Shown: positions 35,465 to 46,821 of the stretch, one piece after another
Layout: the number at the start of each line of letters is the position of its first letter
Numbering within the stretch: the stretch's first letter is position 1
Origin: Loxodes magnus
Taxonomy: Eukaryota; Ciliophora; Karyorelictea; Loxodida; Loxodidae
NCBI GenBank assembly: GCA_946699065.1
Contig: CAMPDV010000005.1
Coordinates: 1,178,001 to 1,242,000, forward strand
Length of the DNA stretch: 64,000 bases
Reading direction: 5' to 3'
Notes under the pieces: model-generated
Databases searched by the model: none
What the model was told of the DNA's origin: nothing
What the model saw: the letters and a program-made list of their open reading frames with translations, nothing else
Made by a program: the position numbers and the translations under genes

Positions 35465-35683
35465 ATGCCTTCTAAGCCTAATTAAGAGAAAGTTAATCAG
35501 TCCTAAAGCCTTTCTATTAAGAAAGAGTAGGAGCAATGGCTTGATATTAGAAAGGGATCAATTTACAATCGAAGAAAAAACAAGGAAAGCTTAAAGCAAT
35601 TTAAGTATAGAGATTCCCAAGATTCTGATGACATTATGAGTAAATCTACGATGCTTAGATCTGAAATTAGAAGTGAAGAGTGA
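35465..35683 (+). CDS. Small basic protein, 72 aa, unknown
   Basis: ATG 35465 to TGA 35681-35683. The product is highly charged (KKEQEQWLDIRKGSIYNRRK, then SDDIMSKSTMLRSEIRSEE) with no hydrophobic segment and no known motif. Composition is protein-like and the TGA is followed by AT-rich sequence. An alternative frame (35262-35639) covers the same bases, so the call is tentative. Confidence 0.5.
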
Positions 35684-36737
35684 GAAAACTTTAAGAGTTT
35701 GCTTATAATTTTAATTTATATTGTCTTTTTTAAAAATAAAGGCCTTTACCAAACTGTCTATACATTTAATATGCTCTACAGTAGAATATCTAATCACTTG
35801 GTTTAAATATTTAAAAGTTATTGGATAGCTAAAATGTAAATTTGATAAAGTACTATTTAGGTATTATCAACTAGACTATCGAACTAATAACACATAACTA
35901 ATACTTAAATATATAAATATTGAATAAGTAGTCAGGCTATTAAGAAATAACTTCCTTTCTATGCTTTTTGACTACTTAAGGATTTAAGCATAATGTTATT
36001 GCATTAGTTGTTTTATAATTTGTTGCTTATAATTTTACATAGTGGCTAAAGGCAAGATTGAAAAAAGGGTTTATAGTTTCTTAATAATTTTATTTAATAT
36101 ATTATGTAAGTAGTTAGAATAAAAGTTACTCATAGTAATTTATTTATAAAATTTGAAGTTAGTTATGCTTTAAATAGATGTTGCTTAAATTAATAAGATT
36201 TTGTTAAAAATATTTTAATTTTATAATTTCAAAAGGATTAGTAAATAAGGTATCTAAACATACTTAACTAGTTAATCCTCTTATAGATTGTAATTAGATT
36301 ATACATTCTCAATCTACCTCTAGAAAGTTTAATTATGAACTTCAAAGTCATAAAGCTATTAGTAAAATATATAGCAATATCAATTAAGGATATGCTTAGC
36401 TATTTTTAAGAATTGCTCTAAAGAATATTTACTGTTAGTTCTTCTAGAATCAAAAAGTTTATATCTAAGCTGCTTTATAATAATACTCTTTTGTAAAATG
36501 TGAAGTAAAGAACACTCTTCTTAAGAATATTATAACTTAGAAATAAAAATAGAATATAAGAGAGTATTAATTAAAGCTTTATTTTAGTCTTATTTTCCTT
36601 TTAAATACTCATAAAATATAGGAATATTATACAAGTAAACGCTTATTACATTTATAATTTCATTCTTAAATTGTTCTATTTAAACCTTACTAAGGGGATA
36701 ATTAGCAAATCTCAATTTTAGTTTTCAATAATTCAAG
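35684..36737. other. AT-rich spacer
   Basis: About 1.05 kb before the first kelch gene. Nothing recognisable on either strand. Confidence 0.45.
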
Positions 36738-37725
36738 ATGGGAAATAAAGAAAATAAAGTAAATGAAGAAAGCAAAATACTTAAGCAAACAAAATAAGAA
36801 ATGCTAGTAGCTTTGATTTTTATTAAAAAATTCCTAAAGAAAACTAAAAATACTGAAGCGGCTTAGCTCTTTTCAAGGACAGGAATGCTTTTGCTTAAAT
36901 ACGAACTTTTCCCTAATTTTTGTTATAATAACCCATATTGTATTTTTGTAAGACGAAAGGGTAAGATTTTAACATTTAATTTTAAAACTTAAAATCTAAA
37001 ATTAGCTTAGAGTCCTTTGCAAATGAAAGAATGCGAAAGCATTTTTAGTATTACTTTAGACTAAAATTATTAAATTGTCTCAGGAGGAATGCCATCTGAT
37101 AAAAGCAATAAAGCCAACTAAAAGTAATTATTTTAATATTAGTGATTTCCATATTGTGAGTGAAAATTAACTTAATTCATTCAAAATGATATAATAGAGA
37201 TAATTTCATCGTCTTTGCAAAAGAAATTAAGATATTTATATCATAGGTGGATTGTAAAATGCATTAGATTGCGAAAAATTCAACACTACAGATAAAAAAT
37301 TTACCAAACTGAACAACTTACCAATTTAAAAACTTCATTCTCATGGACTTACAACATATTAATAGAATATATATACTTATGGAGGTTTTTCTAAGGTAAA
37401 AATGAATCAAATATTTTAATATAATTTAAAATAAAATAATTGGACGAAATTTGGAACTCTTCCATTTGAAGGATCATGAATATACCCAACTAATATCAGA
37501 GAGGATGTATTTTTATTTGCCTATAATTTACGTGGGAGTTACATATATGATTACAAAAGCTGTATTTGTGCAAGTTATTCGGATTCACCTATCAACAATT
37601 GCTGCTATTTCTTTCCATCCTTTAACAATGGGATTGTTTATATGTATGATTTATAATTTGACCTTTTCAGCTACAATTTAAGTTAAGGAGATTGGGCTTT
37701 ACTTATGAATTCAATAGTTAAATGA
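36738..37725 (+). CDS. Kelch-repeat protein, 322 aa
   Basis: ATG 36738 to TGA 37723-37725 with a 19-nt intron at 37142-37160. Kelch blades are clear: IVSGGMPSDKSNK, then RNQDIYIIGGLQNALDCEKF, then NIYTYGGFSKVKMNQIFQYN followed by NNWTKFGTLPF, then INNCCYFFPSFNNGIVYMYD with SQGDWALL. The N-terminal 100 residues form a partial propeller without a BTB or F-box. Kelch propellers are protein-interaction scaffolds; partner unknown. In-frame TGA is read as Trp once in a conserved stretch (EGSWIYPTN). If the final TGA were Trp the frame would add about 35 AT-rich codons, so the stop is placed here. Confidence 0.8.
37142..37160 (+). other. 19-nt intron in the first kelch gene
   Basis: GTGATTTCCATATTGTGAG. 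The kelch frame changes here, and removal joins LFQY to YENQLNSFKMIQQRQFH, which continues the propeller. The donor is GTGA rather than the GTAA/GTAA-like donor of the other introns, so exact borders are slightly less certain. Confidence 0.75.
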
Positions 37726-37919
37726 AGAAACTAGAACATTTTATTATAGATTAATGCTTTAATTAAATATTTTAATTGCATAACTTCATTATTGCATGCT
37801 TCTTTACTTATATATAGTTCCATACTACTATGAGGTAAGATATCAGTCATTCATATTATTTAATTTATTTTAGCTTCAAAAAATTAAAATAATTTTTTAA
37901 GGAAAATTTACTTTATAAA

Positions 37920-38942
37920 ATGGAAGACTAAAAAAGGAAAAGTGTTTCAGAGCTTAAAATGATGTGGGAACCGCAGAAATCCAAGCCTGCAAATAAAGTA
38001 CAACAACTTGCTCAAAAATATGAAGAGATGACTTAATAGAAAAAAGAAGAAGCATAACAAGATTTAAGTTTAAAGAAATCCAAAACAATGGCTCCAAGTA
38101 TTCCGTAGTAAAATTCGGAGAATCCTACTAAAGTAAAATAGAGCTTTAATCCATAAGAAAATTAAAATTAGAGTTAGGATTAAACACAAACTTAATCAAT
38201 AGAAAAAGAAGTTAGTGTACAGCCGGAAAAATAGAAGACATCTCCTTTTGAACAAGATAAGAAGCAAATATAGTAAGATATGCTCAAGCACTTGCAGGAA
38301 GTTAGCTCATAAAGTTTCGATAATTTTGCTTAAAAGAGTAGTAATATTATAAAAAATTATTCTGCAAATAGAAAAACATCAAATGAAGAAGACAGTTTAA
38401 GTGAGGATGAAGTAAAATAAGAGATTAAATTAATGTGGAAGGAAGTTAAAAAAGAAGAAAGTACTTTGACTTAGGAATAGCCTAAAACTGAAGTAAAGAA
38501 TGAAGTGGAAAATTATTAAGCTAGCGAATAATAAGCTCAACAAGGATAAATTGTAGAAAACGTTGAAGACTAATAAGAAAGGAAAAATGTAAGCTAAATT
38601 AAGGAGATATTTTAGAGTAAAGAATAGACTTAGAACCAAGAAACTTAAAAGTTTCCAAATGTTTAATAAAAGGAATAAAATTCTTTTGGAAAAAATGAAA
38701 CAACATCGGAAACTAAGTCTTTATCAGAACCTTAAACTGAAGAAGAGACAAAACAAGTAAAAAATTTAAATTTAAATTAGAATTCAGAATAAGTAAAAGA
38801 AAACCAAAAATAATCATCCTAATAAAAGGGAAAGTAAGAAATTTGGTAGCAACAAGGAAGTGTCTGGAAGAAAGTAATGAAGAGAAATAGTAAAGTATCA
38901 GACCTCATTAATCAGTTCGAAAAAGGAGGCAAAAAATCTTAA
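37920..38942 (+). CDS. Disordered Gln/Lys/Glu-rich protein, about 340 aa
   Basis: Starts at ATG 37920 (MEDQKRKSVSELKMMWEPQK). The protein is low-complexity and hydrophilic, with Q/K/E/S-rich stretches, short helical parts (VQQLAQKYEEMTQQKKEEAQ, DMLKHLQEVSSQSFDNFAQ) and repeated WK/WE elements (IKLMWKEVKKEE, VWKKVMKRNSKVSDLINQF). No known family. The conserved-looking part ends at about 38940, where TAA is the first codon of AT-rich sequence. The first in-frame TGA is at 39150-39152, which would overlap the 3' tail of the opposing DHHC gene. I end it at TAA 38940-38942, with the TGA as the alternative. Confidence 0.65.
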
Positions 38943-39220
38943 TTCGATAATTAAAATAGTTTTCTTATTGATTTTTTTATATTTAAAGCAGTCAAAACAA
39001 TAAGATTAAATCCTTCTTTATAATAATAAAATGCCAATAAAGCTAAAACTAAGTATTCCGTTTTATTAGTATAATAATTTCAATCTAATAAAGAGATTGT
39101 ATTTTATAGCGTTCTTAGAATAGAATTATACATAAGTTAATGGAAGCTTTGATATAAATAAAGAAGCAAGATTTATAAATAAATTTGAGGAATTGTTAAT
39201 TAAATCTTTTATGATATCAG

Positions 39221-39987
39221 TTATGTGAAATAATTAATACCATCATGCGCATCCGAAGGCTACACAGGTAAAAACCAAGTGAGTTTATTTTTTCCCAAAA
39301 TCATTTCTAAGTTTGGAAGATGTCCTTTGTTATATTTTTACTATTTTAAAAACTTACTGAAATTCTATCTTCAAATTCAATTGTGGATTTATTGAACATA
39401 AGTAAATATACATGAAAAAAGCAAAGACTAATTGAACTTGCTGATACACTTATACCTCCAACTATTCCCATCAAGTTGTAAAGACTCTTGTTAAATCCAG
39501 TTCCTTTAAATGAGGTAAATGCACATGTTAATGATATATATAGGCAACAGCAGAATCCATAAAATAGAAACAAAATAAAGAATTTGTGGTTTCTTTATCC
39601 TATGCAGTTTACAGTTCACGGACAATGATGATCCATCCTCAAAATACACTTGTTGCAAATAGCACAGTGATGTGTTCTTGGAGGTCTATTTCTTAAGCAT
39701 TTATGACAGTAAAGTCCTTCTTAATTTTGTTCAAAATCTTAAGGAGATATTTATTCATAATTTTCAGGAATCGAACCAGGGTCTGTACATACTACTTGCA
39801 AATAACTTGTCATATAAAGCAAGAAGAAAATGTTAAAGGGCAATAAAATGAGTAGTTGCTCAGAAGCAGTGTATAAAACCAAAGCTCCATATCACAAAGT
39901 CATGTAAAGCCAAATAGTGAGGGCAATGATAACACCAAATGGAATTATATGTAAAATTCGAATATACTTATTTTATGCGTAAAACAT
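39221..39987 (-). CDS. DHHC-type protein S-acyltransferase
   Basis: ATG 39987. Two TMs ([35 protein letters not shown]) precede the Cys-rich DHHC domain: [31 protein letters not shown] and [20 protein letters not shown], with the catalytic Cys in DHHC; the Trp in this motif is a TGA codon. TM3 and TM4 follow ([37 protein letters not shown]). A 17-nt intron (39341-39357) restores the C-terminal [20 protein letters not shown]. The enzyme transfers palmitate to cytosolic cysteines of membrane proteins. I end it at the TAA after HDGINYFT (39223-39221); the first in-frame TGA lies at 39082-39080 after AT-rich codons. Start codons of this gene and the next are only 7 bp apart. Confidence 0.9.
39341..39357 (-). 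other. 17-nt intron in the DHHC gene
   Basis: On the minus strand: GTAAGTTTTTAAAATAG. Removal restores the frame for the post-TM4 segment found in DHHC enzymes (NLEMILG...WFLP). Length 17 changes the frame, so splicing is required for this model. Confidence 0.85.
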
Positions 39988-39994
39988 TATAAAA

Positions 39995-41239
39995 ATGAAA
40001 AAATTTGTTCGCTTTTTCGGGGGCAAATACAAAATGAAAAAGTTCGATCCAAAATTTACTTAGGAGTGGGAGCAGTGGACTACAACGATGAAGCAAAGGA
40101 GAAAAGAGATGACTCAATTATTTTGGAATCGATAAACTTAAATAGAAAACGAATTTTTGGAGAGACAAGTAAAGTTACTGGAAGAAGAAAATTAGGAATC
40201 GATTATCAAAAGTAGAGAAAAGGCCATTAGATGGAGCAAACACTGCGATGAATCTCTAAAAGCAAGACAACAAAAATTGCAAAAAAGATAGAAGCTGTTA
40301 TAAGAGATAGAAGCTCTAAATAATAAATAGAGTTAAGAAAGATTAAAGTATATAGAGTTACTTAATATCGATTCATAGAACTGGATTACCTAAGAAAATA
40401 TAACATAAAAATTAACTGAAGATATTTTCATGCCTGATGTAATACATACAACTCAGTATTACGTAAGACTTCTGAACGACGCTCTAATTGCTAACTTAGC
40501 TGTTCCTTACGGAAGATTTGACGAGTATTTAGATAGAAAAGAAGTTTACAGAAAGAATTAGTTATTAGTATAGAAATTCGACGATATAAAGGAATGTATA
40601 TTGAAACTTACATATACACCTGGCGAAGAATACACACTTCTGTTGAACAAAACAAAAATACCTATGCTTGTTAGAATTCATAATAAAATCATCTTACTAA
40701 AGCAACTTCTTTACAATTGGAATCAATATATTGATGTTTTAAACGCAAGGTAGTCTCTTTTCATAGGGGATAAAGAATTTTTGAAGGATAAACCTTTACT
40801 TAAGGATTTGGATTCTAAAATTGAACCAAATCCTGAAGACAGTGATTAAGAGCCATAGGACTTACTTTTTACAAAGGAAGTTATTTAGAAAAAAGACTTA
40901 GAGTAATTAGCTGAAGAGATACAAAAGCCCTCAGAAAATTTACTTAAAGATTTAGAAGAAGCTTTCGAAAGCAGAAAAGGAAAATTCGTTAAACTTATGC
41001 AAAATATTATGGATCAAGAATTTAGAGATGAGGCATTAGAGTGGAAAGGATAAGAATATTGGCCTTCTATAATTCTAGAGCATTTCTAATAGCTAATCAA
41101 TGAAATTCCTACTCGAGACTTATCTTTAGAAGATAAATGGAGAAAAGAGAACATATCAAAACTCATTGAATCTATTTATACCATTTAGGTACCAAATGCT
41201 CCTATCCTTTTACAACTCTTCTATTTAATAAAGCCTTAA
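39995..41239 (+). CDS. Mitochondrial small-subunit ribosomal protein mS26-like
   Basis: ATG 39995 gives a short basic, aromatic N-terminus (MKKFVRFFGGKYKMKKFDP) that could be a mitochondrial signal; ATG 40034 is an in-frame alternative. A long charged helix follows (FLERQVKLLEEENQESIIKS, RQQKLQKRQKLLQEIEALNN) and then YIELLNIDSQNWITQENI with a following KLTEDI, which matches the mS26 consensus of an 'NWIT-EN' element after the helix. About 230 further residues form a ciliate-like extension. mS26 is part of the mitoribosome small subunit. The conserved part ends near FYLIKP; I place the end at TAA 41237-41239, and the first in-frame TGA is 41372-41374. Confidence 0.65.
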
Positions 41240-42550
41240 ACATTTAGTTAAACTTAATTTTAACGAACCTTTACAACTATTATTGTTTAATTTAATTTTC
41301 ACCACTTATCTTTGCGTTAAGTATATATAACTTAACAATAAACTTAGAATATTTCTATTTTTATAATCAAATGAAGCAAATAGTTTATCGTATTAAGTAA
41401 GAATTAGCTATTATACTAGCTAAATGCATTTATATTTTACTTTATTTACTAGTAATCAAATTATACCATTTATTTAGAAAAATTAAAAATAGAACTTTTA
41501 TTTTAATTAATCTTAGTATCTCTTTATTTTGCTTAAATTATCATAATTTAATCTATCTTTTAAGCATAGTATTGCAATATTAACTCAAGAACATTCTTTA
41601 TTTTAGCTAAGTTTCTTTTAATTAATTCCAAATGATTTTTTAAGTATTAAAGTAGAGTTGTAAATAACTATTCTTAACTTAATCACCAAGATGCCATATT
41701 TAAATTGAAATAGAATTTCATTCTCAGCATATGTTTAAATAAAAGTTGTTAAACTATTTTAAATAGCAGATTATTCCATTAAAATACGTTTATTTAATAA
41801 GAAACTGCTAAATACTCTTTATCAATCTATTGCTTTTTTTATAAGCTCTAACTTTCCTAAATTATCAATTAAATTAAAAAACTATAAGCATAGTCAAATT
41901 CTAAAATTAAATGTGTATTTAAAATATAACTAAAATTAGTTCCACATAAGCCTATTGCTTAAAATCAAAGATCTGCATTATAAAATGAGTAAAAACTAAT
42001 TGAAACAGATTAAAATATATTTAATTTAATTAAATATAATGCTAGTCCATTTAGTTATATAGGCTATAGTAATTTTAATTAATTTATTGCTTTGAAATAT
42101 TTTAGCTATTTTAGTATTATAACCTATATCATAGCAAATAAATATTCTTTTAAAAAATCTTTTAATTCTACTTTAATGTAATATGAGTTTATTTGAATTA
42201 AGAAGTCGGGTAAAGATTTACTCAGATAGTATTCAACCAACTAATCTTAATTTTAAGCATGTATAGAAGATTTAAAATGAACTTTATGCTTAATCACATC
42301 TATCAAACATCAATTATTTACAAATAAAATAAAATGCAAGACAAAGTCTCTTCTTTTAGTTGCGATTATTGTTTAAAGTTCCATTAAAATTATGAAAGAA
42401 AGTAAAGCAAAGATTTAAATTATAATCTGAAATTATAAATGGTGGTAAATGAAATGTGTAAATAAGTGAGGGAAAATAAAATGTTTTAAATTTTTAGTTC
42501 CATTGATATTTAAATTAACGCTGTAATAATATGTAATTTTATTTTTATTA
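41240..42550. other. AT-rich spacer between convergent genes
   Basis: About 1.3 kb between the mS26-like gene and the CCCH-RING gene. No gene recognised. Between 42313 and 42602 there is not a single minus-strand TGA in any frame, which matters for how the CCCH-RING gene ends. Confidence 0.5.
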
Positions 42551-43265
42551 TTAAATTAAGAGATTTTGAATTTTTACTACTTTCTCTCTACAGTTTGGAC
42601 ATTCAGCTACGTACGTCTTGTTAATGCAAACGTCACAAAAAGTATGTCCACAAGGAATAAGTGCAGTATTTTTTTAGTTTTCCATGCAAATGTTGCATAA
42701 TACTTTTGAGCTTAGTTCTTGCATTTACTATTAAAGTGCAGGATCAACTTGTTCAGCTTAAATAGGTTTTTTTACTACTTCTACTTTTTAAGGTTTTGGA
42801 TTTGAAGTTATTTAAATATTTTTTTGAACTTAAATAGGCTACTATATTTCTTATTTTTATTCCTCTTAATTCTCAACAAAAACAGGTAGAGGTTTAAGTT
42901 TTGGTTTTCTATCCTTTTTACCATGTGAATAGTAACATCTGCTACCATGTTAACAATTTCCTTGCTAATATCAATTGCATGGTTTGGTTTTATAGGCTTT
43001 AGGATGATAAGATGCTTCGTTTACAGTATGAGAGAAAGGGCATTTGTCTTGCTTCGCACAACTTTTTGGATTTCCCCAAGTACCTTTAAAAACATATTAA
43101 CAAGGCTGAGCTTAGTAAGGAACAACCCAAGGATCTCTTCTTCTCTCATATTCATGATGATAGTTATCACATGTGCACTCTGAATTAATACTTACGCTTT
43201 TTGGAAGTGCATTTATTCACTTTAAAAGTATAAATATCAAAAACTTTCTCTTCGAACTCTTCCAT
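42551..43265 (-). CDS. Tandem CCCH zinc finger + C-terminal RING protein
   Basis: ATG 43265, with a 16-nt intron (43180-43195). The N-terminal half matches the arginine-rich tandem zinc-finger layout of plant RR-TZF and animal Unkempt proteins: FKVNKCTSKKQCTCDNYHHE, then YERRRDPW, then a finger CQYVFKGTW...CAKQDKCPFSH, then YHPKAYKTKPCNWYQQGNCQ with CYYSHG. A Gln-rich linker leads to a C3HC4 RING (VLCNICMENQKNTALIPCGH, TFCDVCINKTYVAECPNCRE). It is likely an RNA-binding ubiquitin ligase. After KVVKIQNLLI a TAA (42553-42551) meets AT-rich DNA; the first in-frame TGA is 106 codons later at 42235-42233. I end it at the TAA, giving 232 aa. Confidence 0.85.
43180..43195 (-). other. 16-nt intron in the CCCH-RING gene
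   Basis: On the minus strand: GTAAGTATTAATTCAG. Removing it joins the starting exon (MEEFEEKVFDIYTFKVNKC) to the first zinc finger (CTCDNYHHEYERRR). The frame shifts by one, so splicing is needed. Confidence 0.88.
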
Positions 43266-44958
43266 TTCTAAAATATAGGATAATAATAAAGCCAAAGCAA
43301 GTAAGTATAAAATAAAGAATATTTTAATAGATAAACTTAAAATCAATTAAAGTAACTCCTTAAGCATCTATCCTCAATAGATAATAACTAACTTATTCAT
43401 ATTTGCTTTTAAAGGTATTAGCAAGTACTTAATATTCTAACATTTCCTCTTCTATTAATATATACTAGCTTCTTATAGATATAATCTAATTATCTTAGAT
43501 TTATTGGAAATCGGATAAATAGTTTTATCACAAGTACTTTAATACATACTATAACGTTTATTTTATCAAATGTCATATTTTTATGAAACATAACTTAATT
43601 AACACTCTTTAAAGGGGTGGTTAAATTTAATTTTGCACTTCTTTAAATAAAGCTTCTTAGAATACTTAAATAATGAAGACATAATTATAAAAATATTGAT
43701 TAGTTGGGTATAAATTAAGAAAGCGAACTAGTTAATTACAAATAACTCCCTATAAGTATGATATTATCATTTCTATTACTACAATCTTCTTTCACTACTA
43801 TAAAATGTTCATTTTAGTATTTAAAATATAGCTCTATTATTAATAATTTAAGCTACTTAATTAATAATATTTATTATAAAAGAAGTATGGTTATTGAACT
43901 TGATATTTGATATAATTAATATAAATAGCCCTTATATTTAGAATCTAATATTATATTGCTTAATTATTACTCTAAGAGAATCTTTGCCAATAACTATCAA
44001 TTATTAGAAATTTGCTATTTTGATAAAAGAAACGTTTACTTAGCATTAAATTTATAGCTTTCTAGTTATTTAAATTATCAAATTAACTACCAAATTTAAC
44101 TTTAGAGAGCTAATTTTCCTTGTCACTTTTATTTTTTTATTTAAAGTAAACTCTATTATATTAGCAATCTGCTGTAATATCTAGATTTCATATAAGCAAA
44201 ATGTTTTAGAAGCTATAGATAAATATTAGAATTATTAGCTACACATAAGAAGCTATAAAATTAAAGAATTTATACTGAAAGCATGTAAAAGATCTTAAGA
44301 TAATTAGCATTCAATGAATCAGCATTCATTAATAATTTTAAAGCAGGCAATAATGATAAAAGAAGGCTATCAATAAGTAAAACTACCATGAATTGAAAGT
44401 ATTATCAAGAAAAACTAACTTCTTTATTAATCCTTAAGGAAAACGCTGGAGGTTGTTGGTAAGGATGTCTAAATATTTTTAAATATACCAAGATATAATT
44501 TACCTTTATCATAAGTATCTAAGAATAATTGATTTAATATAAAATTAGAATAATTAAAATAACAGAAAATTAATACATTTGAAAGCATATTTTATATCCT
44601 TAATATCTAATTAAATTTGAATACTTAAAATTAAGCTTTACAAGCTATTTTTATGCTTAATAATTTTTAATTCCTATGCATAATTGAATTGATATAGAGA
44701 TATTAAATACTGATCTAAACTAAATTATAAGCTCAGAAGAATTTAATAAATCAAGAGAGAAGCAGATAAAATGAATTAAAAGGGATAATTGTAAATATAG
44801 GCTAATAATAATGCCAAGCAGTTTAATTAAGCTTTACTTTAGTATCTTTCTTTATTCCTTTAAATGTAAATAAGTTGTAAATGAATTTAAACATATGTAA
44901 GTATTAATTTCTTAATAGTTCCATAACTATAACTGTATATATAACTATTGTCTGTTAA
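43266..44958. other. AT-rich spacer between divergent genes
   Basis: About 1.7 kb. No gene recognised. A short stretch near 44440-44475 is richer in G (around CGCTGGAGGTTGTTGG), but I could not fold it into a known RNA. Confidence 0.45.
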
Positions 44959-46821
44959 ATGGGAGATAACAATTAAATCCGCTTCAGTTAAATGAATTAA
45001 GAAGAAGCATCGTAAGCATATATGTAAAGAAAAAATGATATCATTCAGATGATGATAAGCTTAAAAAAAAGAAAAACGAAGAAATCAACAGAAGTTACTA
45101 AACAAAATAATTGACATACTGTAAAAAAGGCACATTCTTATATGTAAACTTCACCATTAGAATCCTTCATTTCCTAGAATAGTCCTAAGAATTAAAATAA
45201 TTTAAGCATACCTACTAAGAATCTTTCTTAAGAGTTATAAGAATACTTGAATGAAAAATAAAAGCAGGAAAAAACCAAAAGTTTAATGATTTTTAATGAC
45301 ACTTAAAACGAACAAACTGTTTAGTAGGAGGAAACGGGAATTATATTTAGTAGCAATGATTTCTGCGAAGATACGAAATTGGCAACAATTAAAAAGGCTT
45401 ATAACAGAAGAAGTAATTCTGATAATGCTTAATTCTTTTAGCAAATGTAAAATAATATGAAAAATCACTGGCATTCAAATTACTCAGAAGCCACAGAAAA
45501 ACATTAGAAATTTTCATATGATCAATCTAAACCTATATGAGAAAGAGCAACACAATGAAAAAAAGAAAAAACTACATAAAGCTTGTAAAAAAAACAGGAA
45601 AATGAAAATAAACCACTAGAAGACTGTACTTTTAAACCTTAAATACTAACTTAAAGTAAATAGCTTTTCAAAAAGTAATTTAAAGACAATATTACCTAAA
45701 ATATATGAGAGAGAAATTAAAATTGGCAGCAAACTATATTGTAAAAGAAATTAATGACATAATAAGCTATCCAGTGGCATTAAGATCAATAATGTATATT
45801 CTAACCTGAAATTAATCCTAATGCTGTTTAATTGACTTAGAAGCAAGGAAACTTTTATGAAAGATAAAGATAAATATGGAATAGATTGTTGAATTGGAAA
45901 CAACAATCAGTAAAACAGAAAATGCATAAAGTATGCTTAAACTATCCCTATGTAATTGATAAAAATAAGAAAGTTATTAAGCAAGAAATTAATAACACCA
46001 ATTCAACTTTCAATAATAACTAAAGCATCTAAATTAATAGCAAGCATATAAGGAAGCATTCACTCTCTTAATTAGATCAAAACTAAAGCGATTTAGTTTT
46101 TAACTAATGTGCAAATAAAAATAATGAAAGTGATATTTAAGAATTTCAAAAAGCAGTTTAAGAATTGTCAAAAGTACTTCAAGGAAAAAACTTAAAGAAA
46201 ACTAAGGATTAAAATAACAAATCTCTCAGTATATCCTCAGAACATAATCATAGAAAGAGTAGAAGTTAAGACATGAGTAATCAATTATTAGGAAGCTTTT
46301 CATCTTTCTAAATTAGTTAACTAAAGTCATTTGAAAAGGAAAGCAATATATCATCTTCTAAAGTAAACCCCATCAAGAATTATGTTCAAATCAGTAAATT
46401 GAAAAATCCAGTACATTAACTAAATCCTTTTGCAGCTTAGGCAGTTAAATAAGGGCCTTTAAATACTGCACCAAATAGAAATTTACAACCAAATCTACAT
46501 TTAAACTAAAAGTAAACTAAAAATAAACATTTTATGGCTTAGAAATTTTTCAACAATACAAAAGAATTAAAAGAGCAAAATAGTTAATAAAATAAAAATT
46601 AGGTTCAGCTCTTTATAAATACTGAAAACTTTTCCAGAATTCTATATAAAAATTACCTAAATACCACTTCTAACAATAAGCAAATAGCATCTAAGCCTTC
46701 TCCTTTAAATACTTCATACGAAAGAACAAAATGTTAAGAATTTATTGAGGAAAAATATAAAAAATTACAAGAACAGATTTATATCCTGTAGAATAAGATG
46801 AAAGATGCTTAGCTTGGATGA
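44959..46821 (+). CDS. Asn/Gln/Lys-rich protein, 620 aa, unknown
   Basis: ATG 44959 to TGA 46819-46821, 621 codons in one frame. The protein is hydrophilic with low-complexity Asn/Gln/Ser stretches. Two related motifs stand out, CTFKPQIL and CIFQPEINPNAV, of the 'F-x-P-x-I-N' type that recurs in ciliate and other protist axonemal or cytoskeletal proteins; Trp-rich surroundings (IWERNQNWQQTIL, QIWNRLLNWKQQ) lie between and after them. A short coiled coil (EFIEEKYKKLQEQIYILQNK) ends the protein. If the first TGA is Trp, the next TGA is ten codons on (46849-46851). Function unknown. Confidence 0.72.

Noticed and set aside
44440..44475. Short G-rich stretch as a candidate RNA gene
   Set aside because: Too short, does not fold into a known RNA and has no flanking signals.
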